A stretch of 42,445 nucleotides of DNA, taken from the NCBI GenBank assembly GCA_937132045.1, contig CAKZNX010000069.1, forward strand, positions 1-42,445. Reading direction: 5' to 3'. The position numbers and the translations under genes were made by a program. This document shows positions 1 through 9,203 of the stretch, piece by piece. Below the pieces are notes generated by a model. The model searched no databases. It was not told the DNA's origin and was given only the letters and a program-made list of their open reading frames with translations. Position 1 is the first letter of the stretch; every line of letters starts with the position of its first letter. Source of the stretch: an uncultured bacterium. GTDB lineage: Bacteria; Armatimonadota; HRBIN16.

Positions 1-2
1 GT

Positions 3-128
3 GGCGAGTGGTTGCTTCGGGAGTATGCTGGGGCAGATGGGGTGGTCCGTCTGGAGAGCGTGGCGGTGGAACTGCCGGTCGCGCTGGTGTATGAGGGTGT
101 TGCTCTCGCCGAAGCCTCTCAGGAATGA
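3..128 (+). CDS. Uma2-family (DUF820) protein, C-terminal fragment
   Basis: The window opens inside a reading frame that runs from base 3 to a TGA at 126-128 and encodes about 41 residues ending VYEGVALAEASQE. The pattern REYAGADGVVRLESVAVELPVALVYEGV matches the usual end of Uma2-family proteins (a PD-(D/E)XK nuclease-like fold of unknown role, often in many copies in cyanobacteria and Armatimonadota). Catalytic residues lie upstream of the window, so activity cannot be judged. The frame is chosen over frame 1 because its composition is protein-like and it matches the family tail. It is too short for the ORF track. Confidence 0.6.
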   Translation, partial: GEWLLREYAGADGVVRLESVAVELPVALVYEGVALAEASQE

Positions 129-191
129 ACCAGTCATGATGCACTTGTGATACAGTGAACATATCTCACTTACCCGAGAAGGAGGGCGTTC

Positions 192-2435
192 GTGGAGTAT
201 CCGACGTTTGGTTGGTTTCACCCGCTTCTGTTCGTGCTGTTTCTGCTACTCTTTGCCTCTCTTGCAATTGCAGAGGGGGAGCGCGACACCCCGTTCATTC
301 AGGAAACCGCAGAACGTTACTCGCTCGGCTCGGAGGATGCCAACGATGTGCGCGGTATCGCCGTAGACCGGCAGGGCAACGTGTGGGCAGCGACGCGCGC
401 CGGTATCTACCGACTGAGCCGTTCACAGAACCGCTGGGAAGCCATGATGTCCGCCGAACAGGCAGGACCGGGCTTCTGCGCTTACACCGACCGTGAGGGC
501 ATGGTGTGGATGGGCGCGTGGAACGGGCTGTACCGTGCGGAACAGGACGGCATACGCCGCGTGCAGGGCATCTCCGAACCGGTCTCCGCGCTCTGTGAGG
601 TGGAAGACGAGCTGCAGGCGTTCGGTCCCGATGGGATGTGGCGTATTCGTGGTGATACAGTGACCCATCAGCAGCTGCCCTCGGCGCGAAGTGTGCGTGC
701 CGTACTCGCTGACAGGCAGGGAGGGGTATGGATTGGCACCGACGTCGGACTGTTCCACCACACTGCCAGCGGAAGCTCGTGGTGGAACGATGAGGACTAT
801 TTGCTGAGTGCATCGGTGCGTGGGCTGGCGTACGCCAGCGATGGAGCACTCTGGATAGGCGGTCTGGGCGGTATCACCATACACCGCGAGGGCAAGCGTG
901 TTGGGCATTTCACCACTGCCGATGGCTTGCCCAGCGTGGAGGTGCAGTGTGTGCGCCCTGCCCCGGACGACAGGATGTGGATCGGCACGCCAAAGGGGGT
1001 GGTGCGCACAGACGGCAAGAGCTGGTCACTGCGTCACAGCCTGCGGTGGCTACCCAGCGATGATGTACGCGATGTGGCGTTCGATGCGGATGGCACGGCG
1101 TGGATAGCCACAGCGGGGGGTGTCTCCGCCGTCCGGCGCCGGTCAATCACCCTCGCTGAAAAGGCGCAACACTACCTGAGTATCTGCATGGCGAGGCACG
1201 TCCGTGAGCCCGGACTGGTGGAGAAATGCCTGCTGGAGACGCCGGGCGATGTGAACACATGGAGACCGCGTGATGACGACAACGATGGCGAATACACAGG
1301 AATGTATCTGGCGATGGAGAGCTTCCGCTTCGCGGCGACGAAAGACCCATCTGCACAGGCGAATGCGCGCAGAGCTTTTGGGGCGTCACGTTTCCTCCAA
1401 ACAGTCACCGGCACCAGCGGCTTCGTGGCGCGAACGGTCATCCCGTCAGATTGGAAGCCCTTGAACGACCCCAACCGCACATATACTGATGCGGAATGGG
1501 CAGACGAACGGGTGGCTGACCCACGTCACAAGCGAGTGCACGAGCGATGGCGTCTCAGCGCCGACGGTAAGTGGTTGTGGAAGGGCGATACCAGCAGCGA
1601 TGAGATTACCGGGCACTTCTACGGCTACCTGCATTTCTACGACCTCGCCGCCGACGAAGCCGATAAGCAAGCGGTGCGGGAGCATGTGCGCCGTGTGATG
1701 GACTACATTATCGACTGCGGGTATGTGTTGAAGGATATCGATGGCGCACACACTCGCTGGGCGGTGTGGTCGCCGGAGAAGCTCAATGGCGATCCTGACT
1801 GGGCGCCCGAGCGCGGCATCAACTCGGTGGAGATACTCTCTTTCCTCAAAGCGACCTACCATATCACCGGCGAGGAGAAGTACCAGCGCGAGTACCGCAA
1901 TTTGCTGGATGAACACGGCTACCGCGAGAACGTTAAACGGGCAAAGACCTTCAATTCGGCATGGCGAACGCATATCGACGACGAGCTGCTGGCACTTGCC
2001 TTTCCGGCTCTGTTGCTTTACGAGACCGACCCCGATTTGAAGCGCCTCTATCGGCAGGCGCTGGACACATGGTACGAAGGGGTGAGGCGTGACCAGAACC
2101 CCTGGTTCCATTACCTCTACGCATCGCTAACCGGTACTGCACCCGAGAGGCACGACTCGCTGATGTTCCTTCGGGATGCGCCGCTGGACCTCGTAAGGTG
2201 GACGGTGGACAACACCCGCCGGGAAGACCTGAAGCTGGTTCGCTACCCGGAGATTGACCGCTGGCAGACCGACCGACTGCCTCCACCGAGCGAGCGCGGT
2301 GTGATGCGCTGGGATGATAACCCCTGGACGGCTGTACAGGGGGACGGCGGACACACCGAAAGCGATGGGGTATTCTGGCTGTTGCCCTACTGGATGGGGC
2401 GCTATTACGGTTACATCGAATCCCCAGACAAATAA
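192..2435 (+). CDS. Secreted two-component-regulator-propeller protein with helical C-terminal domain
   Basis: The GTG start sits behind a strong ribosome site (GAGAAGGAGGG). Residues 1-28 form a signal peptide (FVLFLLLFASLAIA). Residues about 45-330 hold at least five propeller blades of the Reg_prop type, each with a DxxGxxWxGTxxGv pattern (for example DRQGGVWIGTDVGLF and DDRMWIGTPKGVV). Residues about 340-747 are a different, helix- and aromatic-rich domain that resembles an alpha/alpha-barrel of polysaccharide lyases or glycosidases (NGDPDWAPERGINSVEI, HIDDELLALAFPALLLYETD). No histidine kinase domain follows, unlike the classical hybrid sensors that carry such propellers. The protein is probably exported and may bind or act on a glycan. 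The exact function is not recognised. Confidence 0.75.
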   Translation: MEYPTFGWFHPLLFVLFLLLFASLAIAEGERDTPFIQETAERYSLGSEDANDVRGIAVDRQGNVWAATRAGIYRLSRSQNRWEAMMSAEQAGPGFCAYTDREGMVWMGAWNGLYRAEQDGIRRVQGISEPVSALCEVEDELQAFGPDGMWRIRGDTVTHQQLPSARSVRAVLADRQGGVWIGTDVGLFHHTASGSSWWNDEDYLLSASVRGLAYASDGALWIGGLGGITIHREGKRVGHFTTADGLPSVEVQCVRPAPDDRMWIGTPKGVVRTDGKSWSLRHSLRWLPSDDVRDVAFDADGTAWIATAGGVSAVRRRSITLAEKAQHYLSICMARHVREPGLVEKCLLETPGDVNTWRPRDDDNDGEYTGMYLAMESFRFAATKDPSAQANARRAFGASRFLQTVTGTSGFVARTVIPSDWKPLNDPNRTYTDAEWADERVADPRHKRVHERWRLSADGKWLWKGDTSSDEITGHFYGYLHFYDLAADEADKQAVREHVRRVMDYIIDCGYVLKDIDGAHTRWAVWSPEKLNGDPDWAPERGINSVEILSFLKATYHITGEEKYQREYRNLLDEHGYRENVKRAKTFNSAWRTHIDDELLALAFPALLLYETDPDLKRLYRQALDTWYEGVRRDQNPWFHYLYASLTGTAPERHDSLMFLRDAPLDLVRWTVDNTRREDLKLVRYPEIDRWQTDRLPPPSERGVMRWDDNPWTAVQGDGGHTESDGVFWLLPYWMGRYYGYIESPDK

Positions 2436-2504
2436 GAGCTATCGTAACCTTGCACCTCGTGGAACAGTCTAAATAGTGTATGTGAACGAAGGGAGGGCAC
2501 CGTG

Positions 2505-3563
2505 ATGAAAACCTCTGTCTCCCGCTGGAGTTTGCTGATCGCCGCAGTGGTACTTGCGATGGCAGTGACGATGCCTGCCTCTGCGGACGACCTCGGCAAG
2601 CTGTTCAAGAAGACCGAGAGCGGTAAGAGCAAGTCCGATGATCGCTCCTCGCCGAGCAAGAGCGATGGACGCAACACACCCTCAGTCTCGCCCAGCAACA
2701 ACAATACAGACAACAACGACCTGTTCCGCAAAAAGGGCGATCGTGCCCCGGCGCCTGCGCCAAGCCGTCAGCCTGCGCCTGCTCCAGCTACATCCGGTAA
2801 CCGCCCGCAGCCGAGTGGGCGTAATCAGCCGTCGGTAGGACCGGGCGAATACTGGGTCTACCCGTCTGAGGTGCAAACACCCTTTGGAAACCGCCCGCGT
2901 CCGTCCGCTAACGGCATGATCAACCTGGCTCGGCGTACCGGCGAGTGGCAGCCGAACATATACTTCCCGCCGATCAACGACAACTATCGTCGCCACTATC
3001 CACGTGGGGTGGCTTACGGTTTCTATGTACGCACGTACGAGCCGTATCGCGTGTGCCCATCGGTGTACGTGTTCTACACCACCATGCCCGCTTACATCTC
3101 CACCGAGCGAATCGTCGTGGTGGAACGTCCGGTATTCGTGGAGGTGCCGGTCTTCGTCTATCGTGAGGGCTACTACCTGGAGCGAAGCCTGCCCACCCGG
3201 CTGGACGCTACCATTGGCGACATCCAGCGTGCGTGGCGCTACAACAGCCCTGATCTGATCCGGCGTCATCTGCGCTTCGATATGTTCGTGGCGGTGTACC
3301 TGCGCGGCAAGTACGCCTACTCGGTACCTGCTGAGGACTACTTCACAATGACGCTGGACGCCATGCGCAACACCCGTACCATGCGCTTCGCCTTCGACGA
3401 GATCCGCAAGCGCACCAACGATGCGTACGTGCTTTACGGGCAACATGTGTATCAGGACGAGGACGGTCAGGTGCGCACCACCTACATCAGCTATACGGTG
3501 GAGCGCATTGGCAGTGAGTGGATTGTCACCGAGGTGGGTTCCAGTCCAGAGCCTCTGCCCTGA
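2505..3563 (+). CDS. Secreted Pro/Ser-rich protein of unknown function
   Basis: The ORF track starts at GTG 2502, but the adjacent ATG at 2505 has the better 8-base spacing to AAGGGAGG. The 352-residue product begins with a signal peptide (SLLIAAVVLAMAVTMPASA). A low-complexity linker rich in Lys, Ser, Pro and Ala follows to about residue 115. A Tyr/Pro-rich middle (YGFYVRTYEPYRVCPSVYVFY) comes next, then a hydrophobic strand repeat (VVVERPVFVEVPVFV). The last 120 residues look like a compact alpha+beta fold, possibly NTF2/SnoaL-like (DYFTMTLDAMRNTRTMRFAFDEI ... YISYTVERIGSEWIVTEV). The role is unknown; it is likely a cell-surface or periplasmic protein. Transcription probably ends at the terminator downstream. 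Confidence 0.7.
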   Translation: MKTSVSRWSLLIAAVVLAMAVTMPASADDLGKLFKKTESGKSKSDDRSSPSKSDGRNTPSVSPSNNNTDNNDLFRKKGDRAPAPAPSRQPAPAPATSGNRPQPSGRNQPSVGPGEYWVYPSEVQTPFGNRPRPSANGMINLARRTGEWQPNIYFPPINDNYRRHYPRGVAYGFYVRTYEPYRVCPSVYVFYTTMPAYISTERIVVVERPVFVEVPVFVYREGYYLERSLPTRLDATIGDIQRAWRYNSPDLIRRHLRFDMFVAVYLRGKYAYSVPAEDYFTMTLDAMRNTRTMRFAFDEIRKRTNDAYVLYGQHVYQDEDGQVRTTYISYTVERIGSEWIVTEVGSSPEPLP

Positions 3564-3619
3564 GTGAGTTCAGCCGCATGGGGCTGAGGCTCAATCACAG
3601 CCTGTGCTAAAGCACCAGA

Positions 3620-3654
3620 GAGGGACGGAAGCACGACATCCGTCCCTCGTTTTT
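3620..3654 (+). terminator. Intrinsic terminator after the Pro-rich secreted gene
   Basis: A 10-base perfect stem (GAGGGACGGA pairing with TCCGTCCCTC) encloses a 9-base loop and is followed by a run of five T. This is the clearest textbook Rho-independent terminator in the window. It separates the 2505-3563 gene from rtcB. Confidence 0.85.
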
Positions 3655-3662
3655 GGTACAAT
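3633..3662 (+). promoter_or_regulatory. Possible promoter for rtcB
   Basis: TACAAT at 3657-3662 differs from the sigma-70 -10 consensus at one base. ACGACA at 3633-3638 is a weak -35 with an 18-base spacer. The -35 would lie in the loop of the preceding terminator hairpin. It is plausible because rtcB follows a terminator and needs its own start, but the -35 match is poor. Confidence 0.35.
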
Positions 3663-3688
3663 ATCGGTGCTGAGGGGAGGTGAAAGCA

Positions 3689-5158
3689 ATGAGCGAGAAA
3701 TGGGAGGGCAAGCTGGAGCGCATCGACAGCAACCGCTGGCGCATTCCGAAAGACTACAAGAAGGGAATGCGTGTGGATGGCATCATCTACGCCAGCGCGC
3801 GGTTGATAGAGCAGATTGTGCAGGACCAGTCGCCGGAGCAGGTCGCCAACGTCGCCACCCTGCCGGGCATTCAGCAGTACTCCATTGCCATGCCGGATAT
3901 TCACTGGGGATACGGCTTCCCGATAGGAGGGGTGGCGGCAATGGACATCAAGGAGGGCGTGGTTTCGCCCGGTGGCGTGGGTTTCGATATCAACTGTGGG
4001 GTGCGCATGTTACGCACCGACCTCACCGTCGGGCAGGTTCAGCCCAAAATCAAGGAGCTGGTCGACCAGATTTTCCGCGATGTGCCAGCTGGACTGAAAG
4101 GTGAGGGGCTGATCAAAGTGAACCCACAGGAGCTTCGCGAGGTGATGCGCAAAGGCGCTCAGTGGATGATTGAGCACGGCTACGGCTGGGAGGAAGACAT
4201 CGAGCGCAGCGAGCAAAGCACCACGCTGACCGGTCTGTTGCCTCCGGAACCCTCCAACATCTCCAACCGCGCCATCGAGCGGGGTAAGACGCAACTCGGT
4301 ACGCTGGGCGGCGGCAACCACTTCCTGGAAGTGCAGGTGGTGGACGAAATCTACGACCACAAGGTCGCCGAGGTGTTTGGCATCACGCAGGTTGGGCAGA
4401 TTACAGTGATGATACACACCGGTTCGCGCGGGTTCGGACACCAGACCTGTGACGACTATCTGGATGTGATGCAGAGGGCGCAGAAGAAATACGGCATCGA
4501 ACTGCCCGACCGACAGCTTGCCTGTGCACCTATCTCCTCCGAAGAGGGTGAGGACTACCTGACTGCGATGGCGTGTGCCGCGAACTTCGCCTGGGCGAAC
4601 CGACAGGCGATCGCTCACTGGGTGCGACAGGCGTTTGCCAAAGTGTTCGGGGCAAAGCCACACGACCTCGGGATGCACCAGATATACGACGTAGCGCACA
4701 ACATTGCCAAGATCGAGGAGCATGTGATCGATGGCAAGCCGCGCACGGTGTGCGTGCATCGGAAAGGAGCCACGCGTGCGTTCGGTCCGGGACACCCTGC
4801 TGTACCTAAGTGCTACCGCGAGGTGGGACAGCCGGTGTTGATCCCCGGCGACATGGGGCGCTACTCGTTCATTCTGGTGGGTACCGTCACTGCGATGCGA
4901 GAGACGTTTGGTTCCACCTGTCACGGCGCAGGTCGCATGATGAGCCGCCATGGCGCCATGCGCGAGGCGCAGGGACGCAACATCGCTCAGGAATTGGCTG
5001 ATAAAGGCATCTACGTACGGGCACAGAACAAAGCCACCCTGGCTGAGGAAGCCTCCTACGCCTACAAGGACGTGGCGAATGTGGTCGATGTGTGCGAAGG
5101 AGTGGGCATCTCGCGCAAAGTGGCTCGCCTGCGCCCCATCGGAGTGGTGAAAGGCTGA
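3689..5158 (+). CDS. rtcB: RNA-splicing ligase RtcB
   Basis: The ORF track starts at GTG 3680, but that GTG overlaps the ribosome site GAGGGGAGG. ATG 3689, with an 8-base spacer, is the better start and gives 489 residues, the full family length. RtcB joins RNA 2',3'-cyclic-phosphate or 3'-phosphate ends to 5'-OH ends using GTP and Mn2+. The family metal and guanylylation motifs are all present in order: DINCGVR (metal Cys), GGGNHF, HTGSRGFGHQ, DVAHNIAK, and TCHGAGR, whose His is the guanylylated residue in Pyrococcus RtcB. No archease or peptide-release-factor partner is adjacent. It appears to be a single-gene unit with its own promoter. Confidence 0.96.
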   Translation: MSEKWEGKLERIDSNRWRIPKDYKKGMRVDGIIYASARLIEQIVQDQSPEQVANVATLPGIQQYSIAMPDIHWGYGFPIGGVAAMDIKEGVVSPGGVGFDINCGVRMLRTDLTVGQVQPKIKELVDQIFRDVPAGLKGEGLIKVNPQELREVMRKGAQWMIEHGYGWEEDIERSEQSTTLTGLLPPEPSNISNRAIERGKTQLGTLGGGNHFLEVQVVDEIYDHKVAEVFGITQVGQITVMIHTGSRGFGHQTCDDYLDVMQRAQKKYGIELPDRQLACAPISSEEGEDYLTAMACAANFAWANRQAIAHWVRQAFAKVFGAKPHDLGMHQIYDVAHNIAKIEEHVIDGKPRTVCVHRKGATRAFGPGHPAVPKCYREVGQPVLIPGDMGRYSFILVGTVTAMRETFGSTCHGAGRMMSRHGAMREAQGRNIAQELADKGIYVRAQNKATLAEEASYAYKDVANVVDVCEGVGISRKVARLRPIGVVKG

Positions 5159-5243
5159 GTAATTGGGGCTGCGCCGTTCTCGGGAACCTTCGGCTGCCCA
5201 GCTTCTGTTTTCCGATGGCGACCCTATGAGGAGGGCATCAGCC

Positions 5244-7526
5244 GTGTACGCTCCCAGATGGGGTATACTCAAAGCCGTACTGCTAGTGCCCCTATCTATT
5301 CTGCGGGCAGTCGGAGGTAACATGCCACAAGATTCCGGTGACGTGTTCGCGGCTCTGCAACGCTGTCATGTGGTTTGGGATAGCCCCTCAGCGGACAGCT
5401 CGGGATCGATGCCGCTGGGCAACGGGGATGTAGGGGTGAACCTCTGGGTTGAGCCGAACGGCGACCTCGTCTTCTATCTGAGCAAAACCGACGCCTGGAG
5501 CGAGAACAACCGTCTGCTGAAACTGGGCAGGATACGGGTGTCAGTGCAGCCTTCTCTGTTCAGCTGGGGAGGCTTTTGCCGGCAGGAACTGCGCCTGTTA
5601 AGCGGCGAGATCGTGGTGCAGGCTGGCGATCCCCGCAAGCCTGCGCTTCTGCGGGTGTGGGTGGATGCGAACCGTCCCGTGGTCTGGGTGGATGTGGAGA
5701 GCCCAGAGCCAGTGCATGTGCAGGCCCAGCTGGAGGTGTGGCGCACCAGAGACCGAAGGCTGGAAGGACGCGAGCTATTCAGCGCATACGGCATGATGGA
5801 ATCGCCATTCCCTGTGATCGAACATGCCGATACGGTACTGGAAACACCGAAAGATGCGCTTATCTGGTATCATCGCAATTCCACCTCGATCTACGAACTG
5901 ACCCTGCGTCACCAGGGACTGCAGAGCCTGATTGGAAAGCTTCCGGATCCCCTGCTGCACCGCACTTTCGGCGGGATGATACGTGGCAAAGGGCTGACGC
6001 GAACGGACCGGCACACCTTACGCAGCACCTCGCCGGGAAAGCGGTTTTCTGTGGCGGTGCATGTGCTGACGGCGCAAACGCCGACCGTGGAAGAATGGCT
6101 TCACCAGCTGCAGGCTCAGGCAAAAAAGGTGGAGTCTATGGCGCGCACGCAGGCGCGCGCTGCCCATCAGCGCTGGTGGCAGAGCTTCTGGCGACGCAGC
6201 TGGATCGTGGTGACCGGAAGCCCAGAGGCAGAGGTGGTAACTCAGGGCTACACGCTGCAGAGATTCGTCAATGCCTGCGCGGGGCGTGGGGCGTATCCCA
6301 TCAAGTTCAATGGTTCTATATTCACCGTCGACTCGCGTGAGCCGGATGAACAGTTCGATGCCGATTACCGCCGATGGGGCGGAGAGTACTGGCTCCAGAA
6401 CACCCGATTGCTTTACTGGACGATGTTACCTGCAGGCGATTTCGATATGATGCGCCCCCTGTTCGAGATGTATCGCAAAGCGCTTCCTCTGGCTCGGGAG
6501 AGGACAAAGACATATTTTGGGCATGAAGGGGCTTATTTCCCCGAGACCATCACCTCGTGGGGCACCTACGCCAACGTCAACTACGGCTGTAACCGCGAGA
6601 ACAAACCGGTCTCTCACATCGACAACCCCTACATCCGTTACTATTACTCCTGCAACCTGGAACTGCTGGCGCTGGCTCTGGACTATTTCCTCCACACCGG
6701 CGACAAGCGGTTCCTGAATGAGACTCTTCTGCCTTTTGCCGATGCCTTCGTCACCTTTTACGACCGACACTTTCCGCGTGACGAAAACGGCAAGCTCCTG
6801 TTCAAACCCTCGCAGGCTCTGGAGACGTATCCGAGCACCATCAATCCCCTGCCCGACATCGCGGGACTGCAGTGGGTGCTGGATGGGCTGTTGCGATTGC
6901 CGCTGGGAGCGGAGGGGGCAGACCGGCGCAACCAGTGGCGGCGGCTGCTGGGACAGCTTCCACCTTTGCCGATGAAAACGGAAGGCAACGCGACCTACTT
7001 TGTGCCTGCGCGGGAGATCCTCGCGGACCCCATCAATTCGGAAAACCCCGAGCTGTATGCGGTGTTCCCTTACCGGTTGTACGGCGTGGAGAAGCCCGAC
7101 CTGGACATGGCGCGTCGAACGTACGCACGCAGAGTCTACAAGGGCAACGAAGGCTGGCGTCAGGACCCCATCTGGGCGGCTCTGCTGGGCTTAATCGATG
7201 AGGCGAAAGCGATGGTATCTCAGCGCTTCGCCACCAAACACGCAGGCAGCCGTTTCCCTGCCTTCTGGGGACCGAACTACGACTGGATACCCGATCAGGA
7301 CCACGGCTGTGGGGGGATGATCGCCCTGCAGGCAATGCTGATGCAGACCAGTGGCGACCGCATCCTGCTCTTTCCTGCATGGCCCCGTGACTGGGATGTT
7401 TCGTTCCGACTGCACGCGCCTGGCAAGACAGTGGTAGAGGGCGAACTGCGCGGCGGCAAACTGCGTGCTCTGAAGGTAACGCCCGCAAACAAAGAGAAAG
7501 ATGTTACCGTGTTCGAGCCACAATAG
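5244..7526 (+). CDS. DUF5703 glycoside-hydrolase-like secreted protein
   Basis: The track places the start at TTG 5163. GTG 5244 is preferred because GAGGAGGG lies 8 bases upstream and the product then begins directly with a signal-like segment ([19 protein letters not shown]). It has 760 residues. The N-terminal 250 residues match the DUF5703 pattern ([43 protein letters not shown]), a beta-sandwich seen next to alpha/alpha-barrel glycosidases such as GH95. The middle and C-terminal part ([45 protein letters not shown]) looks like that helical barrel, ending in a small beta domain ([20 protein letters not shown]). It probably acts on fucose-, galactose- or rhamnose-type polysaccharides, but the substrate is not readable. 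Confidence 0.8.
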   Translation: MYAPRWGILKAVLLVPLSILRAVGGNMPQDSGDVFAALQRCHVVWDSPSADSSGSMPLGNGDVGVNLWVEPNGDLVFYLSKTDAWSENNRLLKLGRIRVSVQPSLFSWGGFCRQELRLLSGEIVVQAGDPRKPALLRVWVDANRPVVWVDVESPEPVHVQAQLEVWRTRDRRLEGRELFSAYGMMESPFPVIEHADTVLETPKDALIWYHRNSTSIYELTLRHQGLQSLIGKLPDPLLHRTFGGMIRGKGLTRTDRHTLRSTSPGKRFSVAVHVLTAQTPTVEEWLHQLQAQAKKVESMARTQARAAHQRWWQSFWRRSWIVVTGSPEAEVVTQGYTLQRFVNACAGRGAYPIKFNGSIFTVDSREPDEQFDADYRRWGGEYWLQNTRLLYWTMLPAGDFDMMRPLFEMYRKALPLARERTKTYFGHEGAYFPETITSWGTYANVNYGCNRENKPVSHIDNPYIRYYYSCNLELLALALDYFLHTGDKRFLNETLLPFADAFVTFYDRHFPRDENGKLLFKPSQALETYPSTINPLPDIAGLQWVLDGLLRLPLGAEGADRRNQWRRLLGQLPPLPMKTEGNATYFVPAREILADPINSENPELYAVFPYRLYGVEKPDLDMARRTYARRVYKGNEGWRQDPIWAALLGLIDEAKAMVSQRFATKHAGSRFPAFWGPNYDWIPDQDHGCGGMIALQAMLMQTSGDRILLFPAWPRDWDVSFRLHAPGKTVVEGELRGGKLRALKVTPANKEKDVTVFEPQ

Positions 7527-7540
7527 CTGAAGGGGGAACC

Positions 7541-8488
7541 ATGCCGCGCGCAATAGTGACAGGTGGAGCGGGCTTTTTGGGGTCGCATCTGGTAGATCGC
7601 CTGCTGGCGGAGGGCTACGAGGTTATTGCGCTGGACAACCTCATTACAGGCACGGTGGAGAACATTGTGCACCTCGCAGGAAACGAGCGTTTTCGCTTCA
7701 TCAAACAGGATGTCACCGAGTACCTGTACATCGATGGACCGGTAGACATCATCTTTCACTTTGCCTCACCTGCCAGCCCTGTGGACTTCGCCAACAGACC
7801 CATCCAGATACTGAAGGTGAACTCGCTGGGAACTCACAAAACCCTAGGGCTGGCGAAGGCGAAGGGGGCGCGCTACGTGCTGGCGTCCACCTCGGAGGTA
7901 TACGGCGATCCGCTGGTTCACCCCCAGCCGGAAGAGTATTCGGGTAACGTGAACCCCGTAGGCGTTCGTGGCGCATACGACGAAGGCAAGCGCTTTGCCG
8001 AAGCAATTACCATGGCATACCACCGTCATCATGGGCTGGACACGCGCATTGTGCGTATCTTCAACACGTTTGGTGAACGGATGCGCCTCGACGACGGCAG
8101 AATGATCCCGAACTTCATTGGGCAGGCGTTGCGCGGCGAGCCGATCACGGTGTATGGGGACGGGCAACAGACGCGCAGCTTCTGCTATGTGTCCGACCTG
8201 ATCGAGGGCATCTGGAGGTTGTCCCAGCTGCCCAACTATCACGAACCGGTGAACATCGGCAACCCGGACGAGCGAACGGTTCTGGACGTGGCGTCTCTGG
8301 TGAAGGAACTGTCGGGTAGCGCCAGCGAGATTGTCTTCCGCCCGCTGTTTTCACCGGACGAGCCGCGCCGACGCAAGCCGGACATTACCCGCGCGAGGCA
8401 GCTGCTGGGCTGGCAGCCGCAGGTGACGCTGGAGGAGGGGCTGAGGCGCACCATCGACTACTTCCGGGCGCGCCTGCCTGTTCCCTAA
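7541..8488 (+). CDS. NAD-dependent UDP-glucuronate decarboxylase / sugar epimerase (extended SDR)
   Basis: ATG with an AAGGGGG site lies 14 bases after the glycosidase-like gene. The 315-residue product is an extended short-chain dehydrogenase. It has the N-terminal Rossmann motif GGAGFLGSH, an acidic adenine-ribose-binding residue in [17 protein letters not shown], the catalytic serine region STSEVYGDP, and YDEGKR in place of Yxxx[20 protein letters not shown] and [19 protein letters not shown] are typical of UDP-xylose synthase (UXS), which converts UDP-glucuronate to UDP-xylose. A dTDP-glucose 4,6-dehydratase or an epimerase is less likely. The stop codon overlaps that of the convergent gene by four bases. 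Confidence 0.88.
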   Translation: MPRAIVTGGAGFLGSHLVDRLLAEGYEVIALDNLITGTVENIVHLAGNERFRFIKQDVTEYLYIDGPVDIIFHFASPASPVDFANRPIQILKVNSLGTHKTLGLAKAKGARYVLASTSEVYGDPLVHPQPEEYSGNVNPVGVRGAYDEGKRFAEAITMAYHRHHGLDTRIVRIFNTFGERMRLDDGRMIPNFIGQALRGEPITVYGDGQQTRSFCYVSDLIEGIWRLSQLPNYHEPVNIGNPDERTVLDVASLVKELSGSASEIVFRPLFSPDEPRRRKPDITRARQLLGWQPQVTLEEGLRRTIDYFRARLPVP

Positions 8489-8952
8489 TCCTGTTTCTGC
8501 GCTTCCTCTTCTGCTGCAACCGCCTCGAGGAAAGCGTCTACCCCTGCCTGCGCCACAATACGGTCCTGTTCGATAGTGCCTGAGCTGACGCCTACCGCGC
8601 CGATGACCTGCCCGTTGACTATAATGGGCAGCCCTCCACCGAAAATCATAAAACGCCCCTGATTGCTGACATGAATGCCGTAGGCAGGACCGCCCTGTGG
8701 CGAAGCGATGGTGGCATATTCGTGCGTGCCGCGTCGCGTGCCGGCTGCGGTGAACGCCTTGTTGATGGCGATGTCGATGCTGGTGATGCGCGCGTTGTCC
8801 ATCCGGCAGAAGGCTATCAGGTTCCCGCCGTCGTCCACTACGGCGATGTCCATGTCCTGTCCCAGTTCGCGCGATTTCTCCTCGCACGCGTGAACGATGA
8901 ACTTTGCACCCTCCAGTGTCAGTTTGATACGATTCTTATGCACCAGTGCCAT
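8485..8952 (-). CDS. GlcG/HbpS (DUF336) family protein
   Basis: The track extends to 9054, but homology begins at [20 protein letters not shown]. That ATG at 8952 has GGAGGCGGGG upstream, so the real product is 155 residues. Family features are visible: [60 protein letters not shown] and a C-terminal acidic tail. Members include heme- and corrinoid-associated HbpS, PduO C-terminal domains and GlcG of unknown role in glycolate loci. No glc or pdu genes are nearby, so the ligand is unknown. The gene is cytoplasmic, monocistronic and convergent with the UXS-like gene. Confidence 0.85.
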   Translation of the reverse strand: MALVHKNRIKLTLEGAKFIVHACEEKSRELGQDMDIAVVDDGGNLIAFCRMDNARITSIDIAINKAFTAAGTRRGTHEYATIASPQGGPAYGIHVSNQGRFMIFGGGLPIIVNGQVIGAVGVSSGTIEQDRIVAQAGVDAFLEAVAAEEEAQKQD

Positions 8953-9006
8953 AACACCCCGCCTCCATCGTTCGGAATAGTTGGCTTGCTGACAATCGAC
9001 GTTCTC

Positions 9007-9036
9007 AGTATACCACTTCGCGCAACGGGCAAGCAA
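9007..9036 (-). promoter_or_regulatory. Extended -10 promoter for the GlcG/HbpS-like gene
   Basis: On the minus strand TGG directly precedes TATACT (9007-9012), giving an extended -10. TTGCTT at 9031-9036 is a partial -35 with an 18-base spacer. The start would be near base 9000, about 48 bases before the ATG. Confidence 0.5.
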
Positions 9037-9122
9037 CGGGAGCACCGACGTCACGGTTACCGGGTGCCTGCCAAAGCCCCGAAATACCCGCGTGGAGTGG
9101 GGTATGCTGGACAGCGACCGGC

Positions 9123-9154
9123 TTAAAAGTACCTTAACAATTGCGCGATATGAT
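9123..9154 (+). promoter_or_regulatory. Pho-box-like direct repeat and -10 for pstS
   Basis: TTAAAA (9123-9128) and TTAACA (9134-9139) are two hexamers repeated at an 11-base period. This resembles the TT(A/C/T)A(C/T)A half-sites bound by PhoP-type regulators in Bacillus. TATGAT at 9149-9154 is a good -10, starting nine bases after the second repeat, where the activator would replace a -35. The location directly upstream of pstS supports phosphate control. The regulator gene itself is not in the window. Confidence 0.5.
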
Positions 9155-9203
9155 ACCAGCGGTGGGGATTCGACGTCTATTGCTGGATGGAGGAGTGATT
9201 ACG

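Noticed and set aside
148-157. TGATACAGTG at 148, 653 and 14601
   Set aside because: The same 10-mer occurs three times in the window, but one copy is inside a coding region and the contexts differ. I treat it as chance rather than a shared operator.
155-496. 113-residue ORF overlapping the propeller gene start
   Set aside because: It is in another frame, Cys/Arg-rich, and displaced by the well-supported 192-2435 gene.
4010-5323. 437-residue minus-strand ORF
   Set aside because: It is antisense to rtcB, with no start signal or domain.
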